A stretch of DNA of 5,013 nt from positions 1 through 5,013 of the forward strand of contig JBBQNJ010000132.1 of the NCBI GenBank assembly GCA_038329845.1, in the 5' to 3' direction. This document shows positions 1 through 5,013 of this stretch, piece after piece; positions within the stretch are counted from its first letter, which is position 1; every line of letters begins with the position of its first letter. Under the pieces are notes generated by a model. It saw only the letters and a list, made by a program, of their open reading frames with translations, was not told the DNA's origin and searched no databases. Source of the DNA: JBBQNJ01 sp038329845 (GTDB lineage: Bacteria > Planctomycetota > Phycisphaerae > Tepidisphaerales > Tepidisphaeraceae). A program made the translations under genes and the position numbers.

Positions 1-646
1 TGCCGAAGGGGCGGTCGAGGAAGATTGTCAACGATCCGAACAGGTTCTTGATCGAATCCTGCGCCGCCAGCGAGACGGCCAAGCCGGCGATCCCCAAGCC
101 CGCCAGCCAGGCGGTGATGTCGGCACCGAAGACATTTTCGGCGGTGAACAGGAAAAAGACGACGATCAGGAATATGCGCAGGGTCTTGCGGACGAGCGGG
201 ACGATCTGGTCATCGAGATGGGACTGGGTGCGCCCGGTCCAGCGGCGAAGCATCGCATCGAGAAGGTCCACCAGCCGGTAGAGCAGCCAGGCGATGGCGA
301 CGATGAACAGTAGCCGCAGCACCTGGTTGGAAAAGGTGCGCAATTGCTCGCCCATGCTGATCGCGGCCAGGCCGATGCTCAGGCCGATCGCAAGCAGCGC
401 CAGGCTCGCCGGGCCGCCGGCGCGGGCGACGATCAGGCCGCGTTCTTTCCACCCCCGCGCCACGAGTTTGTTGCCGATGCTTCGCAGTACCAGTTGCGCG
501 GCCTTACCCAGGATCACCCCGCCGAGAAGACCGCCCAGCAGAATCAGCCAGCCGATCCACGAGGTGTTGCGGAAGGTCACGCCCAGGTTCAACCAATGGA
601 CGAAATCATCAAAAGCGCCAATGTTTCCAACGGTCATCGCAAGCAT
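1..646 (-). CDS. MscS-family mechanosensitive ion channel (N-terminal part, cut by the window edge)
   Basis: This is an inner-membrane channel that opens under membrane tension and releases solutes on hypo-osmotic shock. The 215 visible residues contain about five hydrophobic segments, near residues 30-47, 75-96, 106-126, 153-172 and 176-194. The last is the pore-lining TM3, with the hallmark GIAGLAVSLAAQDSIKNLFG (185-204) leading into LDRPFG (210-215), where the MscS beta domain begins; the rest lies outside the window. E. coli MscS reaches this point near residue 130, so this member has extra N-terminal helices, as in the larger YnaI-like channels. The ATG at 646 is chosen because GAGGA lies 10 nt upstream and an in-frame TGA stands at 674-676; an in-frame ATG at 637 has worse spacing. 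The gene diverges from the plus-strand gene at 750. Family assignment is firm; the subfamily is inferred. Confidence 0.93.
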   Translation of the reverse strand, partial: MLAMTVGNIGAFDDFVHWLNLGVTFRNTSWIGWLILLGGLLGGVILGKAAQLVLRSIGNKLVARGWKERGLIVARAGGPASLALLAIGLSIGLAAISMGEQLRTFSNQVLRLLFIVAIAWLLYRLVDLLDAMLRRWTGRTQSHLDDQIVPLVRKTLRIFLIVVFFLFTAENVFGADITAWLAGLGIAGLAVSLAAQDSIKNLFGSLTIFLDRPFG

Positions 647-656
647 TCGTCGGTTT

Positions 657-661
657 TCCTC
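657..661 (-). promoter_or_regulatory. Ribosome binding site of the mechanosensitive channel gene
   Basis: On the minus strand GAGGA lies 10 nt before the ATG at 646 and 19 nt before the in-frame ATG at 637, so it favours the longer start. It is the only convincing Shine-Dalgarno sequence before a gene in this window. Confidence 0.45.
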
Positions 662-743
662 AGTTGGGGTTTCTCATCGTGCGGCAGCGCGGCCATCTTC
701 GCCCGGCAGGCCCGTGGGTTCAACCTCAGGCCCGGCAACGCCC

Positions 744-749
744 GATAAA
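744..749 (+). promoter_or_regulatory. Possible -10 element (GATAAA) directly before the start of the 541-aa gene
   Basis: GATAAA is an AT-rich hexamer in an otherwise very GC-rich divergent gap. If it is a -10 element, transcription would start near 756, which is the second in-frame ATG of the gene, giving a leaderless message. No good -35 is visible; TTCAAC at 719-724 is weak and 19 bp away. This is speculative. Confidence 0.2.
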
Positions 750-2375
750 ATGAGGATGGCCCACGTCGCGCCCGCGTTGACAGCGCTGGATGAACCCCTC
801 ACCGTCCCGCTTAACGAAGCGGCGGCATTGGCGGCATCGAACCTGACGAGGAACATTGCGGCGGTGGGGTCGAATCTCGACGCACCGGATTGTCGGTGGA
901 TGTTCGGCCGCGACGGGGCATTGACCGGTCAAGACTCGAATGGCGACTGGTGGGAGGGGTGTTCGGTCCCCCGGGCGGCGGCGAAACTGGCCGTTGCACG
1001 GCTCAACGTCACCGGGATTACCGCCTGCCTGTTGGCGCCGTCGCACGCGGGGCAGATCGCGCGGGCGCTGGAACTGCTCGAGCTGAATCAGGCCCTCATC
1101 GTCATCGAGCCGCGCGCGAACTTCGCCGCGTTTGCTTGGTCGTGCGAAGACTTTTCCGCTGCCGTCCGATCGCACCGGCTCTTCTGGGCAATCGGCGAAA
1201 ACTGGCCCGGCGCGCTGGCGGAAATTTTTCATCGGCATCCGGGTCTTCCGACTCCGACGCAGTTTGTCCGATGGCCGGGAACGTCGGATGCGACGGCGGC
1301 CCCGCTGATGAAAACCGCCCAGGAGATATTCGAGTCGGTCGGTCGGACTCGCTCGGCGGCGTTGAAGACGATCAAGAGTATTTCGCGCGGTTTGAGTTCG
1401 CGGCGATCGACCCTGCTCGTTCGTCCGGGACGATTTCGCCTGTGGGAGAATGCCGCCGACTGCCTCGCTGAGACTCTGCCCGGTGCCGTCGACTTCGACC
1501 CGGATATCCCGAGTCACGCCGGTCCGCTGGCGCTGATGTCGGCGGCGAAGCAGTGCGATGTGCTCCTCGCGGCCAATCTCGCGCGTGGGGATGCCGCGGG
1601 CCTGGAGGACTGCCCGGTCGCGTGGATCACCTGGATGACCTGCGGGCGAATCCCTCGCCCCTGCTCGGATCATCCGCAAGATCAACTCCTGCTGGCCGAT
1701 CCGGCGTGGGAGCAGTCAGCCCTCTCGAGCGGTTGGTCGCCACAGCGCGTCGGCGTCGCGCCGTGGCCGAGGACGATCTCGCCGCCGCCGCGGCCAACCC
1801 ACTTGGCGATGATCGCCGACCTGCCCGATCTGACGGCACCGGTCGGCTTGGAGGAGATGAGCAGTCACCGCCTGCTGTGGGATGCGATTCGTGAGCACTT
1901 GCTTAAAGATCCCGAGCAACTGGGGCGCGATCTGGGCGGCTATTTCCGCGACCGCTGCTCCGCGTTCGGCCTGGACCCGGCGGCGCTGCACGCCGGGCAG
2001 TTCATCGAGGGCCTGATCGTTCCGGCGTGGCAGCAGGGGATTGTTCGACGATTGCGAGCCGGGGGCGTGCCGATCAAATGCCATGGGCGCGGGTGGGATG
2101 CCGTGGAGTTAAACCCGTGCCAGCGCGGCGGCGAAGTGCGCTGCCGGGACGACTTTCGGCGGGCCGTCTCCGAGGCATCGGCGCTGATTTGTCCGTGGCC
2201 GATCGACCATGCCCACGCGATCGACGGTTGCGGCCGCAGCGTGTTGCGCTGTCACGCCGTGACGGGTGATCTTCTGGCCGCGGCCCGGGCGGCGCTGAAT
2301 TCGCCGCCGATCCCGGTCACCGGGCCAACGCTGTCCCAAGCGTTGGCGCAAGCCATCGAACGGGCCCGCGCCTAG
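750..2375 (+). CDS. Hypothetical 541-aa protein, cysteine-rich, possibly glycosyltransferase-like
   Basis: I do not recognise this protein with certainty. The frame stays open upstream to 294, but that part is antisense to the channel gene, so the start is taken at ATG 750 (or ATG 756, MRM at the N-terminus). No Shine-Dalgarno is seen. Residues 91-165 (LLAPSHAGQIARALELL, then IVIEPR, then FWAIGENWPGALAEIF) resemble the Rossmann-like region of Maf/DUF115 (MptE-like) proteins. Residues 285-345 and 370-505 (HGRGWD at 445-450, then FRRAVSEASALICPWP) loosely follow CgeB/YkvP-type glycosyltransferases. Both likenesses are from memory and weak. There are no signal peptide or membrane segments, so it is probably cytoplasmic. 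It carries 16 cysteines, several in the last 140 residues. It converges on the oxidoreductase gene, and the two share the CTAG that holds both stops. It is real on length and frame; its function is open. Confidence 0.72.
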   Translation: MRMAHVAPALTALDEPLTVPLNEAAALAASNLTRNIAAVGSNLDAPDCRWMFGRDGALTGQDSNGDWWEGCSVPRAAAKLAVARLNVTGITACLLAPSHAGQIARALELLELNQALIVIEPRANFAAFAWSCEDFSAAVRSHRLFWAIGENWPGALAEIFHRHPGLPTPTQFVRWPGTSDATAAPLMKTAQEIFESVGRTRSAALKTIKSISRGLSSRRSTLLVRPGRFRLWENAADCLAETLPGAVDFDPDIPSHAGPLALMSAAKQCDVLLAANLARGDAAGLEDCPVAWITWMTCGRIPRPCSDHPQDQLLLADPAWEQSALSSGWSPQRVGVAPWPRTISPPPRPTHLAMIADLPDLTAPVGLEEMSSHRLLWDAIREHLLKDPEQLGRDLGGYFRDRCSAFGLDPAALHAGQFIEGLIVPAWQQGIVRRLRAGGVPIKCHGRGWDAVELNPCQRGGEVRCRDDFRRAVSEASALICPWPIDHAHAIDGCGRSVLRCHAVTGDLLAAARAALNSPPIPVTGPTLSQALAQAIERARA

Positions 2376-3430
2376 CGATCCTCCCAATCCGTTTCCCAGT
2401 CGATCGCCACCGCGACGTGCTCGCGGGCGCTGCGGCGGGCGGCGTCGAGGATCGCCATCGTCGCAAGCACGCCGCGGGCGCGGACCGCCGGTGCCCCCTC
2501 GCCTCGGCAGGCGCCGGCGAACCGCGTCCATATCTGCGCTTCGGACAACCGCGCCCGCGCCTCGGTCGGCGGGATCGCGCGATCCGGTTGCCCCGGCGCG
2601 GGCGTGAATCGCAAATCGGCCCAGACATCCAGGTCGAACGCCGGCGAATGCGGCGCGGTGATCGAGCCGGCCACGCCATCGAGATGCCATCGTGGCAGGG
2701 GGGCGGCGGTGGTGGTGTTGATCTCGACTAGTCCGCTGACGCCGTTATCAAAACTGACGAGGATTCTCGCGAAGTCGTCGCAGTCACCGCTCCAGACATT
2801 GCCGGCGAGTTGGGCCATGATGCATACCGGCCGCGCCGGGATGAGCAATCGCCAGAGTTGATCGACGAAATGGCTGCCCCAGTCGAACAGTCCGCCGCCG
2901 CCGAACGCCGCTTCGTTTCGCCAGCCCGGGCGGTAATCGACCGCCGCCGGGCCGACGCAGCTCGCGTACTGCCCCAGCCGCGACTCGATGTTGATCAATC
3001 GGCCGAGAATGCCGGCCCCGAGCACCGCCCGGACGCGAAGATAGTCCGAGTCCCAGCGGCGGTTGTGGAAGACGCTGATGACCCGCCGACGGTTCTCCGC
3101 CAGGTCGATCAACTTGCGCGACTCGGTGAAGTCCATCGCCATCGGTTTTTCGATCATCACATGCTTATTGGCGGCGAGGGCGGCCGAGGCGTGATGAAAA
3201 TGCATCGACGTGGGGGTGGCGACGAGGATCGCGTCGATCCGCGGATCGCTCAGCAGCGCCTCGATCCGATCGACGCTGGCCAGGCCGCGCGACTCGGCCA
3301 AGGCCCGCCTCGCCGCGGTTGGATCGGCCACGGCCACGACTTGAGCCGCGCCGCCGGTCGAGTTGATCCATCCGCAATGCTCAGCGCCGATGCGCCCATA
3401 TCCGACGATGCCCACGCCCAGCGGTTCCAT
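2372..3430 (-). CDS. Gfo/Idh/MocA-family NAD(P)-dependent oxidoreductase
   Basis: A cytoplasmic two-domain dehydrogenase of the family that oxidises or reduces sugars, inositols and related polyols with NAD(P); its own substrate cannot be read from the sequence. The 352 residues match the usual family length. The Rossmann domain opens with GIVGYGRIG (7-15, GxGxxG), continues through VVAVADPT (31-38) and LVATPTSMHFHHA (69-81), and reaches the catalytic lysine motif IEKPMAM (93-99). The C-terminal domain has VFHNRRWDSD (120-129), common in YdgJ/YhhX-like members, and GGGGLFDWGSHFVDQ (177-191) with the probable active-site His187 and Asp190. The frame stays open to 3664, but that stretch is antisense tRNA, so ATG 3430, directly before the nucleotide-binding motif, is taken. 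There is no Shine-Dalgarno; TACAAT lies 7 nt upstream. The gene diverges from the tRNA. Confidence 0.93.
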   Translation of the reverse strand: MEPLGVGIVGYGRIGAEHCGWINSTGGAAQVVAVADPTAARRALAESRGLASVDRIEALLSDPRIDAILVATPTSMHFHHASAALAANKHVMIEKPMAMDFTESRKLIDLAENRRRVISVFHNRRWDSDYLRVRAVLGAGILGRLINIESRLGQYASCVGPAAVDYRPGWRNEAAFGGGGLFDWGSHFVDQLWRLLIPARPVCIMAQLAGNVWSGDCDDFARILVSFDNGVSGLVEINTTTAAPLPRWHLDGVAGSITAPHSPAFDLDVWADLRFTPAPGQPDRAIPPTEARARLSEAQIWTRFAGACRGEGAPAVRARGVLATMAILDAARRSAREHVAVAIDWETDWEDR

Positions 3431-3437
3431 GGCGCTG

Positions 3438-3465
3438 ATTGTAAGCCCAATGCGTTGTCGGGAAA
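3438..3465 (-). promoter_or_regulatory. Candidate promoter of the oxidoreductase gene, possibly leaderless
   Basis: On the minus strand TACAAT (3438-3443) matches five of six bases of the -10 consensus. A weak -35, TTTCCC (3460-3465), lies 16 bp upstream. The -10 ends 7 nt before the ATG at 3430, so transcription would start at or next to the start codon. This fits the absence of a Shine-Dalgarno sequence. Confidence 0.35.
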
Positions 3466-3483
3466 TGGCCGGGCCGATACAGT
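3455..3483 (+). promoter_or_regulatory. Candidate tRNA promoter
   Basis: TTGTCG (3455-3460) and TACAGT (3478-3483) are separated by 17 bp, each matching four of six consensus bases. The -10 ends 6 nt before the first base of the tRNA, which would leave almost no 5' leader. The site overlaps the candidate promoter of the divergent oxidoreductase gene. Confidence 0.3.
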
Positions 3484-3489
3484 GCCCGC

Positions 3490-3562
3490 GGGCGTGTAGC
3501 TCAACGGTCAGAGCCGCCGACTCATAATCGGTAGGTCGCGGGTTCGACTCCCGCCGCGCCCA
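3490..3562 (+). tRNA. tRNA with CAU anticodon, probably tRNA-Ile2 (AUA-reading after lysidine modification)
   Basis: All cloverleaf parts can be drawn. The acceptor is GGGCGTG (3490-3496) with CGCGCCC (3555-3561), one G-U pair. The D arm is GCTC/GAGC (3499-3502, 3511-3514). The anticodon stem is GCCGA/TCGGT (3516-3520, 3528-3532) with loop CTCATAA, anticodon CAT at 3523-3525. The variable loop is AGGTC. The T arm is GCGGG/CCCGC with loop TTCGACT (3543-3549), and the discriminator is A3562. CCA is not encoded. The C4-G69 acceptor pair and a wobble G27-U43 in the anticodon stem resemble E. coli ileX rather than elongator tRNA-Met. It is not an initiator, because positions 1 and 72 pair (G-C) and the anticodon stem lacks the three G-C pairs. 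The D-loop has A15 facing C48, instead of the usual G15-C48. The existence is near certain; the Ile2 identity is likely but not proven. Confidence 0.93.
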
Positions 3563-3573
3563 GTCATCCCCGC

Positions 3574-3588
3574 CGCCAGCGCCTGGCG
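3574..3588. other. Small hairpin downstream of the tRNA (terminator role uncertain)
   Basis: CGCCAG (3574-3579) and CTGGCG (3583-3588) form a perfect 6-bp stem with a 3-nt loop, 11 nt after the tRNA 3' end. No T-tract follows on either strand, so it is not a classic intrinsic terminator. It could aid tRNA 3' processing or be chance in GC-rich DNA. Confidence 0.3.
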
Positions 3589-3702
3589 CGTCCCCACCGC
3601 GATCAACTCCCCGACGATTCGCACTTGACCTGCCCGCCCACGATCGCGTCCCCACCGCGATCAACTCTCCGACGATTCGGACTTGACCTGCCCGCCCACG
3701 AT
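3587..3702. repeat. 58-bp tandem duplication of the pyrC 3' end (two copies)
   Basis: Copy 1 (3587-3644) and copy 2 (3645-3702) abut and are identical at 56 of 58 positions; the differences are 3610 C versus 3668 T and 3622 C versus 3680 G. Copy 2 contains the last 13 sense codons and the TGA of pyrC plus 16 nt of downstream DNA. Copy 1 is a non-translated duplicate of the same tail: read in the corresponding frame it gives IVGGQVKCESSGS then TGA, against IVGGQVKSESSES in the gene. Both changes alter an amino acid. The period is not a multiple of three. It fills most of the 98-bp gap between the tRNA and pyrC. Confidence 0.95.
3642..3662. other. 7-bp inverted repeat spanning the repeat junction and the pyrC stop
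   Basis: GATCGCG (3642-3648) and CGCGATC (3656-3662) form a perfect stem with a 7-nt loop, overlapping two bases of the pyrC TGA (3661-3663). The full stem exists only because copy 1 ends in GAT immediately before copy 2; the equivalent site in copy 1 has only a 4-bp stem. No T-tract follows on either strand, so a role as a terminator is possible but unsupported. Confidence 0.4.
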
Positions 3703-4944
3703 GGTGGCGACGGCGCGCCCCTTTACCGGCCAGCCTTGGAACGGGCAGTTGCGGCTTTTTCCGCGGAACGTCTCGAAGTCGATCGTCCAGCGGGCCTCGG
3801 GGTCGATGATCGTCACATCGGCATCAGCGCCCTCGGCGAGCGTTCCCTTTTCCAACTGGGCGATCTGGGCCGGGCGGGTGCTCATCAGTTCGATCAGCTT
3901 CATCCACGGGATGTGTCCCGGCTCGACCAGCGCCTGAACGTAGAGCGGCAACGCGCACTCCAGCCCGATGATCCCGTTGGGCGCGTACGCAAACTCGAGT
4001 TCCTTCTCCTCGGCCAGGTGCGGCGCGTGATCGGTGGCGAGGATGTCGATCGTGCCATCGACCACCCCCTTGATCAGGGCATCGACATCCGTCCGCGTGC
4101 GCAGCGGCGGGTTCATCTTAAAGTTCGTGTCGTATCCCCGGCAGCTCTCATCGGTCAGCAGCAGATGATGCGGCGAGGCCTCGGCGGTGAGCCAGGTCTG
4201 CCCCTGGCGCTTGGCCTGGCGGATCAGTTCGACGCTCCACGCCGTCGAGACGTGTTGAACGTGGTAGCGACAGCCGATGGTGCGGTTGATCAGCAGGTCG
4301 CGGGCGATCATGAGCTGCTCGGCCTCGGCTGGGTATCCCGGCAAACCCAGCGCGGTGGATACCAGCCCGGCGTGCATGGCACCGCCGCCCAGTGCCGGGT
4401 CCTCGCAATGCTGCATCAAGAGGCCATCGAACATTTTTGCGTATTGCAGCGCCTTTCGCATGACCGATGCATCGGCAACGCCTTGTCCATCATCCGAAAA
4501 CGCCACCGCCCCGCGCTGGCCCATCAGCCCCATGTCGGCCAGCTCCGTGCCCTCGCGTCCGCGGGTGATCGCCCCGCACGGCAGGACATTGGCGAGGTTG
4601 GCCTTCTGCCCCTCGCGCAACACGAACTCGATCTGCCCCTCGTTGTCGAGCGCCGGCTTGGTGTTGGGCATGCAGACCACGGTGGTGAACCCGCCCGCCA
4701 CCGCCGCCGCCGACCCCGACGCGATCGTCTCCTCCTCCTCGTCCCCCGGCTCGCGGAAATGCACATGCAGATCGATCAACCCCGGGCAAACGTAGCGCCC
4801 CGCCGCGTCGATCACGCGATCCGCTTTCCCGAGATCGTCGCCGACCGCCGCGATTTTCCCGTCGCGGATCAGCAGGTCTTTTCGCTGCTCGAAGACGCGC
4901 GTCGGGTCGAGAATCGTGCCGTTGATGATCAGGAGTGTGGCCAT
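3661..4944 (-). CDS. pyrC: Dihydroorotase, class I
   Basis: It catalyses the reversible cyclisation of N-carbamoyl-aspartate to dihydroorotate, the third step of de novo pyrimidine synthesis, in the cytoplasm. The 427 residues match class I (B. subtilis-type) enzymes. The N-terminal beta-strand start MATLLIINGTILDP leads to PGLIDLHVHFREPG (54-67) with metal ligands His60 and His62 and substrate Arg64. MPNT (92-95) follows, then AFSDDGQGV (148-156) with the Asp that replaces the carboxylated lysine of other classes, QHCED (178-182) with His179, HVQHVST (228-234) with His231, ASPHH (256-260), MNPPLR (277-282) and ATDHAPH (303-309) with catalytic Asp305. No key residue is missing. ATG 4944 is chosen because it places the conserved start correctly; ATG 4953 and GTG 5007 are in frame but add non-conserved residues. 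No clear Shine-Dalgarno is seen. An upstream minus-strand frame ends at TGA 4974-4976, perhaps another gene. Its 3' end is tandemly duplicated. Confidence 0.96.
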   Translation of the reverse strand: MATLLIINGTILDPTRVFEQRKDLLIRDGKIAAVGDDLGKADRVIDAAGRYVCPGLIDLHVHFREPGDEEEETIASGSAAAVAGGFTTVVCMPNTKPALDNEGQIEFVLREGQKANLANVLPCGAITRGREGTELADMGLMGQRGAVAFSDDGQGVADASVMRKALQYAKMFDGLLMQHCEDPALGGGAMHAGLVSTALGLPGYPAEAEQLMIARDLLINRTIGCRYHVQHVSTAWSVELIRQAKRQGQTWLTAEASPHHLLLTDESCRGYDTNFKMNPPLRTRTDVDALIKGVVDGTIDILATDHAPHLAEEKELEFAYAPNGIIGLECALPLYVQALVEPGHIPWMKLIELMSTRPAQIAQLEKGTLAEGADADVTIIDPEARWTIDFETFRGKSRNCPFQGWPVKGRAVATIVGGQVKSESSES

Positions 4945-5013
4945 GACGCCCATGATGGTACGGATCGCTACGTTCAACGGAAAGTGAGCGGTGACGGCAA
5001 TTCCCACGGACGG

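Noticed and set aside
701..737. Direct repeat GCCCGGCA at 701-708 and 730-737 in the divergent gap, considered as an operator
   Set aside because: Eight bases of pure GC-rich sequence recur easily by chance here, and the spacing and flanks give no further support.
294..749. 152-residue upstream extension of the 541-aa protein's open frame
   Set aside because: It lies antisense to the clearly coding channel gene and shows low-complexity Arg/Pro/Ser-rich translation typical of shadow frames in GC-rich DNA.
726..1685. 319-residue open frame on the minus strand opposite the 541-aa gene
   Set aside because: It is extremely Arg-rich with no recognisable motif, and it is antisense to a longer frame of more protein-like composition. 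I treat it as a shadow.
2810..3499. 229-residue plus-strand open frame opposite the oxidoreductase gene
   Set aside because: It is fully antisense to a gene with strong family motifs and has a shadow-type composition; it also runs into the tRNA.
3431..3664. 78-residue N-terminal extension of the oxidoreductase frame, containing the stretch RRESNPRPTDYESAA
   Set aside because: This is the translation of the antisense strand of the tRNA, a well-known spurious peptide. The Gfo/Idh/MocA nucleotide-binding motif starts right after ATG 3430.
3490..3702. tRNA 3' end plus nearby direct repeat as an integration attachment site
   Set aside because: The 58-bp repeat does not include tRNA sequence but the pyrC tail, no duplicate of the tRNA 3' end is seen, and there is no integrase or mobile gene in the window.
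4728..4740. Run of CTC triplets (GAG on the coding strand) as a microsatellite
   Set aside because: It is only about four units and encodes a Glu run just after the HFREPG motif of dihydroorotase, where acidic residues are normal for the family.
4945..5013. Upstream minus-strand frame ending at TGA 4974-4976 as the tail of a pyrB gene
   Set aside because: Only about 12 codons are visible and none is recognisable, so no gene can be called.

Overview
The window is GC-rich, densely coded bacterial chromosomal DNA. It holds four protein genes and one tRNA gene, with no insertion sequence, CRISPR array, phage gene or rRNA. The GC-rich short intergenic gaps, weak or absent Shine-Dalgarno sequences before three of four starts, and the style of the proteins would fit a planctomycete (Phycisphaerae-like) or another GC-rich environmental bacterium. 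That placement is inference only; nothing here fixes the taxon.

Layout, left to right. (1) Positions 1-646, minus strand: the N-terminal 215 residues of an MscS-family mechanosensitive channel, cut by the left edge just after the pore helix. (2) A 103-bp divergent gap. (3) Positions 750-2375, plus strand: a 541-residue cysteine-rich protein I do not recognise with certainty, with faint resemblance to glycosyltransferase-like proteins (Maf/DUF115-like at the N-terminus, CgeB-like at the C-terminus). (4) Positions 2372-3430, minus strand: a Gfo/Idh/MocA-family NAD(P)-dependent oxidoreductase. Genes 3 and 4 are convergent, and their stop codons share one CTAG tetranucleotide. (5) A 59-bp divergent gap with promoter-like hexamers, then a CAU-anticodon tRNA (3490-3562, plus), more likely tRNA-Ile2 than elongator tRNA-Met. 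(6) A 98-bp gap containing two small hairpins and a 58-bp tandem duplication that copies the last codons of the next gene. (7) Positions 3661-4944, minus strand: a complete class I dihydroorotase (pyrC), the third step of de novo pyrimidine synthesis.

These look like independent housekeeping and accessory genes rather than one pathway; no two adjacent genes form an obvious functional unit. I did not find a previously undescribed multi-gene system. The points most worth checking are the 58-bp tandem duplication at the pyrC 3' end with the hairpin at its junction, the shared-CTAG convergent stops, the unrecognised cysteine-rich protein, and starts that look suited to leaderless transcripts.
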